Source: Polytrichum commune
Lineage: Eukaryota > Streptophyta > Polytrichopsida > Polytrichales > Polytrichaceae
Length of the DNA stretch: 64,000 bases
Reading direction: 5' to 3'
NCBI GenBank assembly: GCA_950295325.1
Contig: OX485807.1
Location: 14,099,001-14,163,000 of the forward strand
A program made the position numbers and the translations under genes. This document shows positions 21,961 to 35,225 of this stretch, piece by piece. Under the pieces are notes generated by a model, which ran no database searches, was not told the origin of the DNA, and saw only the letters and a program-made list of their open reading frames with translations. Each line of letters begins with the position of its first letter. Position 1 is the first letter of the stretch.

Positions 21961-24770
21961 CTATTGGATAATTTCTTGATTTTCTAGTTTTTCTTTAATG
22001 AAGTAATGTTGTGCATCGATATGTTCGGTGCGAGAATGGTGTGTGAGATTCATTGCAAGTGCTATGCATCCTAGATTGTCGCACATGATAGATGTCAATC
22101 CTTCTTGCACATATCCCACATCCGCCAAAAGTTGTATAAGCCAAACCGTTTCTTTTGTACAATGGCTAGTGGCCATGTACTTTGCCTCCATCGTAGACAA
22201 TGCAATGGTTGGTTGTTTCTTGCATTACCACGAAATGACTCCAACACCAACAAAAAAAACATACCTTAGTGATGGATCGCCGGTCATTTACACCTCCCAC
22301 CAATCCACATCGCAAAATTATCTCAAGACAATATCCTTGCCTCTGAGGCATAATTTGAAGTCCAAAGTGTCTTTTAAATACCTCATGATGCGTTACACAT
22401 CCATCCAATCCGGGTGGACCAACCCTCGATATGAATTGGCTCATCGTATTTACTGCAAATGCAATATCAGCCCTTGTGGACACCATTGTATATATGAGAG
22501 ATCATACCCCGGCCTTGTATGAAACACCTTCCATTTCCTTTTGCACAATCCTAAATTCTTCATCTAGAAATTATAATAATAATCTTAAATTCACATTGCA
22601 CAAAGTTCCAACATGTTTGCATTATTCCATGTTGAAATGCTTGAGGACCTCCTCGATGTAGCTCCTTTGGTTCATGGTGATGGTACGAGGCTTTTCTATT
22701 CCTCTCAAATTCCACTCCTAAGCAACAATGTAATTATCCGATATTGCTCATCTCAAAAGAAATCTCAAGCTCTGATCTGAACCACTTCAATTGGTTACAT
22801 TGCTTGCCAATGTGATACAATCATCCACCAACAAATATTCACATATTTGTTTGACGTACAATGAATGATCTATTTGGCTCTTACAAAAGCCCTCGTTAAT
22901 GAAGAACGAGTTGATACGGTAGTACCACGCCTTTGGCGATTACTTAAGTATGTACAAAGCTTTCTTGAGTTTGCACACAAGGTATTATTTTTCTTCTTGT
23001 ATAAAATCCTCCGGTTGATCCATGTAAATATCCACCTCCAATACTCCAATCAAAGACGTTGTCTTTACATCCATTTGGTGGATCTTCCAATCCATGGTCA
23101 TTCCTAAATGCGAGAATGCATCCAATGGTGATAAACTTCACCACGGGAGCAAAAGTCTCTTTGAAATCCACTCTAGCCACTTTAAAATATCTATTTGCTA
23201 CTAACCGAATCTTATATCTAACAATTTCACCAAATGCATCATTTTTGGTGGAAAACAACCATTTGCATCCTACACTTGTTGAGGCGTATACGGGGTGAAC
23301 ATTTGCTTCTCAATGTCATAATCCTTGAAAAAATAATTGAATGCCTTGGAAACGAATTCCCCGCCATTGTCCAACCAAAACGCCTTGATTTTTTGCTTTG
23401 ATTGTATCTCGATAAATGCCTTGAACTTCTTGAACTTCTCAAATCACTCCCCTTTGGATTTCAACGCATACAACCACACTTTCTTTAAGAATTTATCAAT
23501 GAAGTCCCGGAATACCTTACACCATCCACGAATGTGGTTCGTTTGGGGCCACACACGACGGAATGCATGATACCTAAGGATTTGGTCGCTTGCCTCCTCT
23601 CCATCCTCCCCTCCCAGTTTGAAAACGCAACCCTATATTGTTGGCATTTGATGCAGGCTTCTCAAAGCAACAAGGATGTGGAGCAAGAAAGTTTGTCAAG
23701 ATTCATGTCACTCACCATGTTTTGGACCGTAAGAACACCCTTCTCGTTCAAATGGCCAAAGCGGCGATGCCAAAGCTCGAGTGCATCAACTCCCGTTGAA
23801 GATTTCTTTTGCGTGGTGCAATTACAGTGGTTTTAGCGTTGCAATATTTTATAGTGTATTCGTTTAGGTTGAATTGGACATTCAATCTGTTCGACACAAG
23901 TTTGCTCACCGAGAGGAAATTGACATGCAATTTGGATATGTTAAGCACATTTTTGAAATAAGTCCGGTTGATTTACCTTCCACGATTGGTTCCATAATGA
24001 TAAATTCCATTATGATGGCTTCGACAATATTATTATCAGCCAAATGCATATTGTGTGTAGCGATTACTTGATATATGTCAAATGCAGCCTTATGCGAAGT
24101 CATATTTTGAATGTTCCTAAATTCATGATCCACTTACACACGCTCTTGGAATTAGCTTTATTTCGCATTACAAATGCGCAGTTGTCATCATCCTTCATAA
24201 TTCTTGCCCCTTGTATTTGTTTTAAATATATAAAAAAACGCGCAATGTGGCTTGGTTTGCCGCCATAGAAATACGATTTTGCATTTTGGAGCGAAAATGA
24301 GTTGTCGCCTCTGCTTTGTCGCAACACCATGGCGGCATCATCACATTGAGATAGTTTCTTCTTGCGCTTCGACATCTCGTGCATCAAATACCCCATCATA
24401 TAGTCCATCGTAAGTTCCTTCATCCACATCGTCTCGAAGGCAATGATCAAGTATTCGTACGATGCCAACAAGCTCTCGAGCAAGGTCATGACAATATCTT
24501 CGTCTCTCATGGGTACCTCCAAACAAGTAAGTTCATATGTGAACGCCTTGATTTTGTTGACATTGATCAATAAGTCATCGGCCTCTTCAATCTTGTACGT
24601 TTAAAACTTGTGATGAATAAAGAGGATGTTGGACAAATTCTTTATCTCATAAATGTTGCAAAGGGTCGTTTACGCCTCTGCATGTCCTTTGCAACTTTTG
24701 ATTTGCACAAGTTGGTTGTCCGTCAAATCGAGGTTGATAATGAACATGGTATTTTTGATGCATTTTGAGT
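21961..24770 (-). pseudogene. Copia gag-pol remnant
   Basis: From 5' to 3' on the minus strand: a gag-like part at about 24100-24570 (TLLESLLASYEYLIIAFET, and a segment ending KSVCKWIMNLG); integrase-region fragments at 23239-23948 (KLHVNFLSVSKLVSN, the GAG-pre-integrase type; WTMAGNSFP); RT at 22944-23258 (YKIRLVANRYFKVARVDFKE then TFAPVV); the RT end at 22166-22486 (STRADIAFAVNTMSQFISR); and RNase H at 21961-22200 (MEAKYMATSHCTKETVWLIQ, DNLGCIALA, RTEHIDAQHYFIKEKL). The frame is broken many times. Confidence 0.85.
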
Positions 24771-25574
24771 ATACTCTCAAAACACTCAAACTAGCATTTC
24801 TTGGCCTACAATCATCCAATCTAACCTAAAAATATAATTTTTTACAATTAAAATGTATATTTGCACTTCAATGTAGTAGAAACATACCCACATTCTTTCA
24901 AATGGGTCTTTTGGTCTCTAAAATGTTAGACCTTCTACATCTCAAGAGAGTTCTTAAGACATTCAAATCATTCAAATAAGATCTCATTCGCCTCAAATGC
25001 CTTACATTATCAAATCATTCAAATAAAATAACCTTCACCTCAAATACTTTACACTCTCAAATGCCTCAACTTAGATCTTCTACACCTCAAGAGAGTTTTA
25101 AAACACTTATATCATTCAAATAAGATCTTCTACACCTCAAGAGAGTTCTTAAGATATTCAAATCATTCAAATAAGATCTCTTTCAATTCAAATGCACCTT
25201 ACATTCTCCAAAAAAAATCTCAACATTCAAGCCTCTTAAGTCATATGTTATTTGGAGTCTAAACACCTTCAAAGTTCTCAAATAAATCCTTGAACACTCA
25301 AAACACTCAAGTCAAATGCTTTGAAGTCTAAACATCATCAAACATTTCAAATAAGCATCTCAAAACTCAAGAAACACAAGTCACATGTTTTTGCATCAAA
25401 CATACATTCAAACAAAAAAAAAAAACAAAAAAAAAACTTACAACAACCAAATGCACCCTCAAACACCCCCAATGTTCCGAAGCTTCAAAACACCAACCGC
25501 TCAAGATCCACTCCACAACCTCAAAGCAATCAAATCTCTAGGCATTTCACTTGCATGGTGGGCCCATAACATAT

Positions 25575-25845
25575 TGGATATCAATAAGACTAGAGACAAA
25601 ATTGCACAAACACATACGTATACAGAATAGCATATGAACAATGCTTGGAGTGAGATGACCTCATGCTCTCCTTGTTTTTCCTTTTATTGTTTTTCTTCTT
25701 TTCCTTGGTTCATACAAACAATATGGACAACTCTTATCCCTCTTCAAACTAGCATTGTAGCCTTATTCTAACATTGTTTTTTTTTTCATGCCTCTTTCAT
25801 TACATTTCTATTGACTACGAGCAATCTAATGTTCTACCTTCTACA
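25575..25845 (-). repeat. Copia 5' LTR
   Basis: Direct repeat of 21586-21855. The segment from about 24800 to 25570, between it and the gag remnant, is an AT-rich leader with repeated cattcaaataagatct phrases. Confidence 0.85.
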
Positions 25846-27919
25846 CTAATGGGAATAGCCAATTTCCAAATCAATTGCTAATGTATGCAATAGACTCTCT
25901 AAATGATTGTTAAGTGAGCAATCGACTCCCTAATAGATTACTAATGGGAGCATTTGACTCCTTAATCAATTGTCAATAAGAAAGTCAACTTCCTAAACAA
26001 CTGCAAATGGGAGCAACCAACTAGTGAGCCAACTGCTCTCATAAGTACTTGACTAGAGAGGTCAAGTGCTCCTATAGAAGTCAACTAAGGAGACAATTAC
26101 TCAAATAAGCAATCAACTAAAGAGCCGACTATTTATGTGTAGTCAACTTTAGTTGTAACAATCGCTTGCAGAGATGAGTGTTCCCAATAGCAATAGACTA
26201 GAGGGTCAACTATTCATGTGCAATCAACCTCTAACGGGAGCAATTGACAAAGAGCATTTTCTTTACTTGTACTCAACTGACATAGTAGCAATCGACTTTT
26301 GTGGTGACACTAGAAAAAAATGCCATGTGGTAAATAATTTATTTTTTATCGTAGTTAATGTCCTCTAAGCATCACACTCAAAAGTGACGTGACATGATGC
26401 CATCACGTCATTTGTGATTTGACGTGATAGTTGGAGGTTACATCACATCCATGTTCACATTCTTGGTTTTTCCCCATGAAGGTAAAACAGTGGAGGCCCA
26501 TGTCAAATGCTAAATATAGAATGGAACACAACCATCCAATTGAATAATGTTACAAGGCTTGAAACCATGCTCATTGACTACTAAGCATTTAGTTAATTAG
26601 GATAATAGCATATTCTATCCGTTACTCAAACCCAAAGTGTCTTTAAGACGAAGTTTTTGAAAATTATTGGCATTTGACACCCAAAAACTTGCACATCAAA
26701 AAATGCACGTCATTGGACATGCACATTTTGGAAGTTGACACGTAGTATGACATGTGAATAAAAAAGAAGCCACACATCAATTGACACTTTGGAAATTGAA
26801 GGGACTTGTACTAGTAAGGAGCTCTAATAAAACCCAAACCAATTGGAGAGCTCTACATTGGATTACATACTTCTTTAAAACATGTCCCATAACAAGTGCA
26901 TGCTCTTGGGTGCAGCTTATGTGCAAAATATTGTTCATCCTTTGAATGATTGTTTTCCAAACATTCCAATTTTCTATGCATCTAAATTTTCAGCCATCGT
27001 TATTATTCAAGTGATGATAGTGAACGAATCACAAATACTATCCAAAGCAAAATACAATCAAAAGCCACTTGCGCAATAGGTTGAACTTGAAGACCCTTGA
27101 TGCTCTTATGTGGGTCTCTCTTTATGGGTTTGAAGTGGATGCAATGGATTAGCCGACCATCAACATTTGGAAAAATATGCGAGATAAAAAATACTTACTC
27201 TTGATTGTTAGTGTTTTGTTTACAAACCAAGCATATAGTTTTATCAGTTGTAATCATAGTCTTTTGAAATATTTTGCAATTCAAAATTGAGGTGACATTC
27301 TAGAATCAAATGTACATGTCAATTGACATTATGTTTGTTTTTGAAAACGTCATGTGACACTTTGGACTTGAAGTTGAACATCAAATGAAATTTGTCAAAC
27401 CTACACACTACTCAAACCTCCAAGATGTTCGGATGAGAATGGTTTCATATTGAATATGAGGGTGAGACCGGTAAGACCATGTTTAATAACAAACAAGGAA
27501 GTGTATATGAAGCATGTAATGGCACTCTTTATTCAAGGGCTTTACATAGGTGTGTCAATGTATTCTCCCACATGGAATGCATTGAAATCATTGCACTATG
27601 CAATATAATGCATTGGACCTGGTGTAAGAAATTAGGATCCTCTTGGGCTTGTGACCTCATGTGTGCATTAAGGGTAGGCAGCCGAGTGCATTAACCAATA
27701 CAATGATGATTGCTATTATTAGCAATCTTTCTCAACAACTTAGTGACATTGAGAAATGTGCAGGTGTTTTCCATCATCGATTAAACATAACAAAAGGGCT
27801 TTCAGGTTGCTTGTTTGAATTTGCTAATGTACTTGTGTAGTTTGTATTTATATGCTTAAATGCTCAAAGTGTCCATGTGAATCTCTTTTGATTTCTTTTA
27901 AGCAAAACTCATAGATGAC
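25846..27919. other. Intergenic DNA; TCGACT field then unassigned
   Basis: 25850-26300 continues the TCGACT/caatcgact repeat field interrupted by the copia element. From 26300 to 27919 I see only AT-rich DNA with short open frames and no family match. Confidence 0.45.
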
Positions 27920-27922
27920 TTA

Positions 27923-28514
27923 GGGCCACTTCACACATAAGCCAAGAGCCGTGACCTTGTAATGGTGAGGACCCTTGACTCTCGTCCAAAAGCCGTACCA
28001 TGGGTGTTGGGAAAGCCCTTTTATGTAGTCTTGGGCCCTCAAGCATAGTGTGAAGTGAGAATGAACCATGTTGCAGGACCATTGCATATTTTGTTGGCGG
28101 AAAAAGCGGAGAGGATTTGGTTTAATATAATATGTCTCCAAGTTTATCAATTTAAGATAATTACTTGGTGGTGTTTGTCTGTCTTGGAATTTGTCTTGGA
28201 ATCTACCATGTAGTCTATCCTGAAATTTGTCTTGCTGGAAAAAATATATTAAAAAAGTCATGGTCTCCCGGAATTTGCGTCAAGCCCACCTCTTGGAGGT
28301 GGGTCTGACGCAAATTCCAGTAGACCATGCACCCTTATCCACAACCAGCCATGTAGGACTCCATGTAGACTTTTCATCCACGAACTTTTCTTTGGGCCTT
28401 TAGGCCTTCACCTCCTAGTGTGAAGTGAACTTGGACGGTCTCTGCCCTTTCGACCAATGAGAGCTCTTACATTGCCATGGTCAAGGGCCTTCAGCCTTGT
28501 GTGTGAAGTCGCCC
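27923..28514. mobile_element. Foldback MITE, 592 bp, TTA target duplication
   Basis: Starts GGGCCACTTCACACA and ends TGTGTGTGAAGTCGCCC. It is flanked by TTA on both sides (27920-27922 and 28515-28517), which fits PIF/Harbinger-type insertion. The arms pair along most of their length. The centre (about 28262-28327) is a strong hairpin with arms aatttgcgtca-gcccacctc and gaggtgggt-tgacgcaaatt around a TTGG loop. No protein is encoded. Relatives occur at 33491, 34513 and 47638. Confidence 0.85.
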
Positions 28515-28517
28515 TTA

Positions 28518-30499
28518 TACGGTAGAAACCAATTTGAATCACCGTTTACAATAGGTGCACCCACCTTATATTGTCTGAGATAAATGTTGTTGGAATCACC
28601 TCTTTAAGCATTGATTATGATTATTATTATTAGATTGAATTTTATTTTTTTCTCGCTAGCAATCGACAAAGGATTATAATACTCCAAAATATTTGTATAT
28701 ATTGTATATACAAAAGTTGTGAGGATTCAAAGTTGTATTGATAGATGATCCAAAACTAGCACAGAAATCTAGTATTCAACAGGTGGACATTCTCATGACC
28801 ACTATGTACTTATTATGCAAGATTTTAGGGTGTTGGTTTTAGCAATACCTCCTTATACTTTTGAATGAGACACAACATATGTTGAAGATTATGTGATCTT
28901 GAACTCGCGAAGGCTTCAAATGAGGCAACAATGAGTGAAATAATATTTCATTGAAGGCAACTGTGGCTAATGTGGACAACTCTAGCTCTGTGGAATCATT
29001 CAACCAATGGATTCAAGCATTAGAAGCTTGAGCATGTTAGCAATTGCAAATCAAGACCAAAGTACTTGAAATCAATGAAATTGGAGTTGAGGAATGTGTT
29101 GATTTAGGCTCCACAATCAAAGATTCTTTGCTTCCTAATTTGGTGTTACAGGGGGGGAACTATTTTATCATTCAACGTTGTGTAAGTGGATGACATCATT
29201 AGCATTTTCTACATGGGTATTTTCCAGTGAAAACAAAGTTTAATGCCAATATTGGTTGTTTCATGTCTCTAAAGTGGTCGTTGATGATATAAATTGTTCC
29301 CAGATTGGCTTTTTATTACAGAATACCCACAATACAAAGTTGGTTAGCACCTCATAGCCACATGATGCCTCCTAAGGTAGAAAAAACAAAAACGGTGAAT
29401 GGCCACTATCATTTCACTGGACTAGGGGTAGGATGGTTCTTATGTGGACCCAAAATAGCTAATTTAAAAAATGGTGGCCCAGAAAGGATGCAATGATTGG
29501 CCAGATAGGCGTTGTTTCACACCTCTTCCATAGCTCACTCATCCAACATAAAAGCCTTGAAATAATATGCAGCCTAGAGATTTCATTTCTTAAGTTATTT
29601 GACACTAGATTTAGTTTTAAAGACCTTAAATTACTCTAGTCCAAATCATTTGAGATGAATCAACCACAAACTTAAGTGGGGGGGGGGGGGGGGGGGAAGG
29701 GGGATTCGAATGTTTATGTTCGATGGATGAGAGGTCCAGAGAAGAAACTTTGACCTTAGTGAGATCGGCATGATTGAAATGCTTGCTCGACCCACCCTTG
29801 ATATTATATCCACTAGATATAATGTCAGTGGTGTAGGACTACTAGCCCCTCTCGGGGTGGGCACTATAGTAACCAGGGTAACCAAAGTGACCATGGGAAT
29901 TGAGTGATTGGATGATCTTTGTATTGGTGGGGTTAGTGTGGTTGTGGTGTTGTAGGGGTATATGATCATTTTTCTTTGTGAGGTGGCCGTTAAGTCATAG
30001 GACTTCTCAATGGTCCATTGTATGTGAGGGTTGGTATCACATGTTTAGTGGTTTGGATTCGATCTCTAATGGCCTTGTATGAGCATTGTATTTTGATGTA
30101 AGTGACTTGGCATATGTTGTGTGAGTTACTTGGCAGGAAAGTTGTATCCTATAGCCACCAATCCCTACCGTAAGTTGTGACAATTTCTTAGCCAATGTTG
30201 GCATTTATTCTTTTGTAATCCTTATTATCTATTGGTTGGTGGGTACTTGGGATTGCTATGGTAGTTGTGTGTCTATTGGTAGTGGTTTGGTGTTTTCTAT
30301 CCTCCTTTTGTGTAGAGTTATGGACATAGCATATTGTATGACAATGACGTTGATTTCCTCAAATGTGTATTTGATGCTTAGCTTGGGATTTTAAATGTTA
30401 TTTCAATACTTTCCATAGAAGGGGTGTGTGTGGCTATCTTAGAACATGTTGTGATGACTATTAGTGAATCTACCTTCCATCCTTTGTTGATAATATTGT
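28518..30499. other. Intergenic DNA, no gene recognised
   Basis: AT-rich with short open frames only. It contains a long G run at about 29677-29698. Nothing else stands out. Confidence 0.4.
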
Positions 30500-30504
30500 C
30501 TATT

Positions 30505-31328
30505 TGTAATAAACCTCCCACATGCTTATCACCAATTTTCACAATAACAATTATCAATCAAAATGATGAGTTGAAGAACTCAATTTATTTTCCTTGTAGC
30601 GTCTAATTACAATCATAGACCAAGTAGGTCTTGGTCTAAGCTCAACCACTCGACCATAGGAGAGAGACAAAAAATATCCTCTCTCCTCCCCCGAGCTTCC
30701 TCTTATGCCAAAGGCATTATTACTTTTTATTTTCACATATAGTAAAAGTTCTCTATTCATAGCTCTATCTTCTAGTTCTACTATGAATCTTTCGTCTTTT
30801 GGTTCTTCTAGAACCTTCTTCCATCTTTTACTCCATCTCATTCTTCAAGTTGAAGTTGTCTAATTCTTACTGGATTCATCTACCCTTCCCTCTAGTTGGA
30901 ACTGTCTAATTCCAACTTAATTCATCCATCCTTTATTCTAGTTGGAACTATCTAATTCCAATTTGGTTCATCCAACCATTCTTCTAGTTGGAACTCTCTA
31001 ATTCCACCTAGATCTATCTGTTCATTGAGAGTTGTCTAACTCCAATGAATAACATTCATCTTTCCAATTTTGAAGTGGTCTAACTCCAGTGCACCTCATC
31101 GAGAGTTGTCTAACTCACGTGCACATGTTCTCAATATGGAATGGTCTAATTCCAATGCACTAAATGTGGAGCTATCTATTTCCAATGCACCTGTTGTCAA
31201 TATGAAGTTGTCTAACTCCAATCCATCCATCTCCAACTGGGGTTTTAGCTCCCATCATCCTTTGCTTACACACTAGCACATGTTGTTAGAATATTCAATC
31301 ATCCATCTATATTTATAGTTAGCTTACA
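30505..31328. mobile_element. Solo LTR (copy A), 824 bp
   Basis: Starts TGTAATAAACC and ends AGCTTACA, with near-matching 5-bp flanks ctatt and ttatt. It is homologous along its length to 54846-56139. The middle contains a variable-number repeat of about 47 bp (agttggaactgtctaattcc, then ttcatccatc), with fewer units here than in copy B. No internal retroelement body lies beside it, so a solo LTR left by recombination is the simplest reading. Confidence 0.65.
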
Positions 31329-31333
31329 TTATT

Positions 31334-32756
31334 AGTGGTTTATATTTTTCATATTTTTTAGATCATAGTTTTATATGGTATTCCATCATTTCAATATGTG
31401 AATTCAATGAATTGTATTGTTAGGTTATCATTAGGTTTTGTTGCTGGTGGAGATTGATATGGTAGTCATTTCACACATAGAAGGTCTAGTTAGAATCCGG
31501 CATTGCAGTGACATCTTTGTTGGCCACACGTGCAAGGTAATAGCCATGGGGGGATGGCTTTTTGGGGGGGTCAATATTGAACATGTATGCATTCATGAGA
31601 ACATAGCATCTTGACATTTGTGATGCCATTATAATTTTCTTAATTCCCATACTGCTTTATTATGTCTTTTGGTTCAGATGGCATGTATGTGATGTAGTTT
31701 GGACTTGAAAAGTACATGTAGCCATGTATCAAAGTCTAGAGAGTTACATATGGGACATGTGGTTTGAGAGGTCCACTCATATACGACAATTCCCTCTCAC
31801 CAAACATGTGAGCGTAACTCATGTTGTGTATTTGAAATAAAATTTCACAAGTAGTATTGTATACAATTAGTTATTAAATCACACTTAAAACTTCAATTAA
31901 ATTCAAATAGGCCATTTTTTACACAAATAACATTGAATAATAGTAGGTGGCTCAACTACAATGATACATGCCATTAGATTGCCCCACACTATAAATGTAT
32001 TGACATTCCAGACTAATTTGGACATTTACTACAACAACAACAATTTTTTATTTTTTTATTTTTAATTGTGGTTTTTATATGGATGAATGCAAAAAGTTTT
32101 AAATTTTTGTTATCAAGTTGACCCAAGGTAATTTGCATGGGCAAAGAGGCAACCTATATGCAAAGGCAACCTAATTGCAGATATGAGTGTACATGTTATT
32201 GTACATTTGGACGTTTAAGGTGTGCAAATGTTATCCAAATACTTTTCTTAATCAAACACTTATATTTAATTAGGTGATTGTCGAAAAAGAAACACCTTAA
32301 AGGTACATGTTTAGAAGAGATCATTGGACTGCATCTGCAAATTTTATTAACTACAGTAAATATCGTCTTTAGTGGCACCAATTCAAATTTTATTTCTCAA
32401 TACTAAATTTAAACCTAGCATTCTATTTTATTCCTTATTTTAAGAAAATGGGGCATTATAGAATTACAATGTTGCAATTATTGTCCCTTACTAAGTGACT
32501 TTCATCCAAATTTCAATCATCCATGACAACATATCATTATAGAAGTGTTAGGATACATAATATACCAAACTTTGTTTCAATAATTGGCATTTGGACGAGC
32601 TAAAAGTGAGTTGGGATGATAGTATTTGCATACTTATTCAAGGAATTTTGCATCAGAATATTTACCACAATGACATAAAATACCCCAGGACACTAAATAC
32701 AATACTTAGTGTACTCCATACTCAATAATGAACAAAATTTGGAAGATTTTTGTATT
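31334..32756. other. Intergenic DNA, no gene recognised
   Basis: AT-rich. I see no domains, repeats with clear borders or RNA genes. Confidence 0.4.
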
Positions 32757-34060
32757 TGGTTAAAGAATCAACAAACATGCACTTTTGAAAACCATAACTA
32801 AATTAGGGTATGTCCAAATTTTGTTGATGTTTCATTGTAGGATTCCTAATGCAAAACGAAATTGCAAACCTAAATCAATCAATAAAAAATGAAGTTCAAG
32901 AAAACTTTCAAATAACACCTGCAAACATATTGAATCTCACATTGTGGAATCTCTTCCCCCCCCCCCCCACCTACCTCTCTCTCTCTCTCTTTTTTTGGGG
33001 GGGGTTGAGATGAGTGTAAGACCTATGTATTTAGTTAAAGACTCGACAAACATGCACTTTTGATTACCATAACTAGATTAGGGTAGGTCGCATTTCTTTT
33101 GATGTTTCATCGTAGGTTTTAAATGCAACACAAAGTCGAAGACGTAAATCAATCAATAGAAGATGGAGAACAAGAAAAACTTCAAATAACACCCACAAAA
33201 CATATTGAATATTACATTGTGGAAACCCCCACCCCTCCCCCTACCTACCTATTTCTCATTGGGGTGTGGGGGGGGTGAGATGAGGGTAAGACCTATGTAT
33301 TCAGTTAAAGAATCAACAAACATGCACTTTTGATCATCATAACTAGATTAAGATAGGTCTGACATTTGTTGATGTTTCATCAAAGAACACATTTCCTAAT
33401 ACAACACAAAGTTCAAGACATAAATCGATCAATAGAAGATGAAGAACAAAAAATGAAAAGAAAATCGAATACCACTCGCAAACCCTATAAGGGCCACTTC
33501 ACACACGAGCCAAGAGCCGTGATCATGAAATTGTGAGAGCCCTAAAAAAGTGTCCAAAGGCCGTCCCAACACACCTCCAACATCATGTAGTGTGGTCACG
33601 GATCCTCAAGTGTAGTGTGAGGCCATATGTGACCGGGCCCCCAACCAAATGCTATTTCAATGAGTTTCTATTCATGCGGGTCCTCACGCATGATGAAATA
33701 GAATAAATCAACGGTCGTGAGCGTCCATAGTGCCACGGTCTCCCGGTTTTATGGTAGGCCTACCTCCAAGAGGTGGTTTTTGAAAATAATCCGAGTGGCA
33801 ATGAAACATGATCCATTCAATGCCATGTAGGAATCCATGTAGACTTTACATCCATCTTGCATCTCACATACTCCGGTGGTCCCTCAAGTGTAGTGTGAAG
33901 CAGCGAACTTGGACCGGCTCCGCCTTTTCCACCAATGAGAGTGCTTGAAGCGTAGTGGTCACGGGCTCTCAGTCGTGTGTGTGACGTGGCCCTAAGTTTG
34001 CAAGGAATGCCCACCAAGAGCCTCACATTGTGGTAAACCTCTCTCTCTCTCTCTAACTCT
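32757..34060. repeat. ~275-bp tandem repeat, three units, the last split by a MITE
   Basis: The phrase aaagaatcaacaaacatgca recurs near 32762, 33037 and 33307 (periods about 275 and 270). Each unit includes ctaaatcaatcaata and, where complete, a C-rich run followed by ctctctctc or a G run. The third unit stops at 33490, where a MITE is inserted, and resumes at 33996 (gtttgcaagg ... tcacattgtgg, then ctctctctct). Confidence 0.8.
33491..33992. mobile_element. Foldback MITE, second copy, 502 bp, TAA target duplication
   Basis: Starts GGGCCACTTCACACAC and ends GTGTGTGACGTGGCCC, flanked by TAA at 33488-33490 and 33993-33995. Same family as 27923-28514. It interrupts the third unit of the 275-bp tandem repeat, so it inserted after that array formed. 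Confidence 0.88.
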
Positions 34061-34480
34061 CTATCTCTAGATAAGTGGCTGCCTGCGTTGGATGTGGGAA
34101 AGGCGGAGGGTAGTGACACGCTTGCTGCAGGGGACGCAAACAGGCGTGAGTGACGGGGGTGTCGCCGGCGGCAGGCACTCGAGGAGGGAGGATCTGAGCC
34201 GCCCATCGTCCACATCTGCGAAGCTAGCAGCTACGCTAGCTAGGCCATGAGTGCAGAGTCTGAGTGCCGTCCGTTGGACGCGGGCCCCCACCTGTCAGCC
34301 TTTGGCACCCTCTGGCGCTGTGGGAGACGGGCAGCTGGGTCAGCACCAGGGGCTGCCCGACTGTCGCCCGCCAGGGATATTTATTGAATGGCGGGGAGGG
34401 GCCTACTTTGCTGCCTGTGTCCTTTATTGCCCCCCCCCCCTCTCTTCCATCAATTGAGCCCCACTTCTAAAAGTAATACC
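34061..34480. other. GC-rich patch in AT-rich DNA
   Basis: About 350 bp with many CpG dinucleotides (ggcggcaggcactcgaggag, gacgcgggcccccacctgtc) stands out against AT-rich surroundings. Open frames on both strands are under 135 codons and match no family I know. It could be captured gene sequence, a promoter or first-exon remnant, or part of another element. Confidence 0.4.
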
Positions 34481-34512
34481 CATACACCCTACTTTTAAGT
34501 AAGGTAAGGTGA

Positions 34513-35225
34513 GGGCCACTTCACACACAAGACTGAAGGCCCGTGACCATTGCATTCTAAGCTCTCTCATTGGTCGCAAAAGCTGAGACCGTCCAAGTTC
34601 ACTTCACATTATAGTGCAGGCGCCCATAACTCATCACTTAAGGGATTTTGCGCCGTATTTGGAGAAGGATAAGGCGTTGTAATTTTTTTTTTCCCCGTGT
34701 AGGAAGATAGAAAACGTGAGGATTGCAAATTTTTCCGGTGATTCTATTCCTTAGATTGAAAGTACTGTGAATTTTTGAAGCCAAAACTAGGCCCGAACAT
34801 ATTACCTATGTCTAAATTTTTTCATAACCACTCATTCCGTGAGGAGTTTTAGCACTCAAAACTAGGGACATGTGTCTGGCACTATTGGTTCCGGCTTGAT
34901 TGGAAATTTTGTCCCATCATGATCAAATTTATGGTAGATTCCTAGAGATTCCCAACGGGATCCTGATCAAGAATAGGTGGTTCAACTCTAGAAGGTGAAG
35001 GCCTTTGGTTCCAAAGAAACTATCATGGATGAAAATCTACATGGTAGATTACGGATAATGTTTCACAATCTGTTGAAATTTGTGTCTGGCCTAATTCTAA
35101 GAGGTAGGCGTGATGCAAATTTCATCAAACCATGTTAGTTAAACAACTGATACGGCCTTTGGATGAGAGATAAGGGCCCTCACAATTACATGGACATGGT
35201 CATGGCCCTTGACTTGTCATGGGAC
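34513..35225. mobile_element. Diverged copy of the GGGCCACTTCACAC foldback family
   Basis: Begins gggccacttcacacacaaga. Inside are ctctctcattggtcg, gacgcaaatt-like and aagggccctcacaatt phrases shared with 27923-28514, and it ends near catggtcatggcccttgac. The right terminus is eroded, so the end is approximate. Confidence 0.55.

Larger units (their letters stand above)
21586..25845 (-). mobile_element. Degenerate Ty1/copia LTR retrotransposon with two LTRs
   Basis: Two direct repeats of about 270 bp (21586-21855 and 25575-25845) flank copia-type coding remnants on the minus strand, in the order gag, integrase, RT, RNase H. Read on the minus strand, each LTR starts TGTAGAAGG and ends GATATCCA. 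A purine tract (aagtgggag) sits directly before the 3' LTR, as expected of a polypurine tract. The 5-bp flanks (ctaag, ctaat) match at four of five positions if the LTR is extended by three bases. The coding part has many stops and frameshifts, so the element is dead. Confidence 0.85.

Noticed and set aside
33817-34215. 132-codon minus-strand frame at the GC-rich patch
   Set aside because: It runs from the GC patch into the MITE and across the repeat boundary, so it is chimeric and not a gene.
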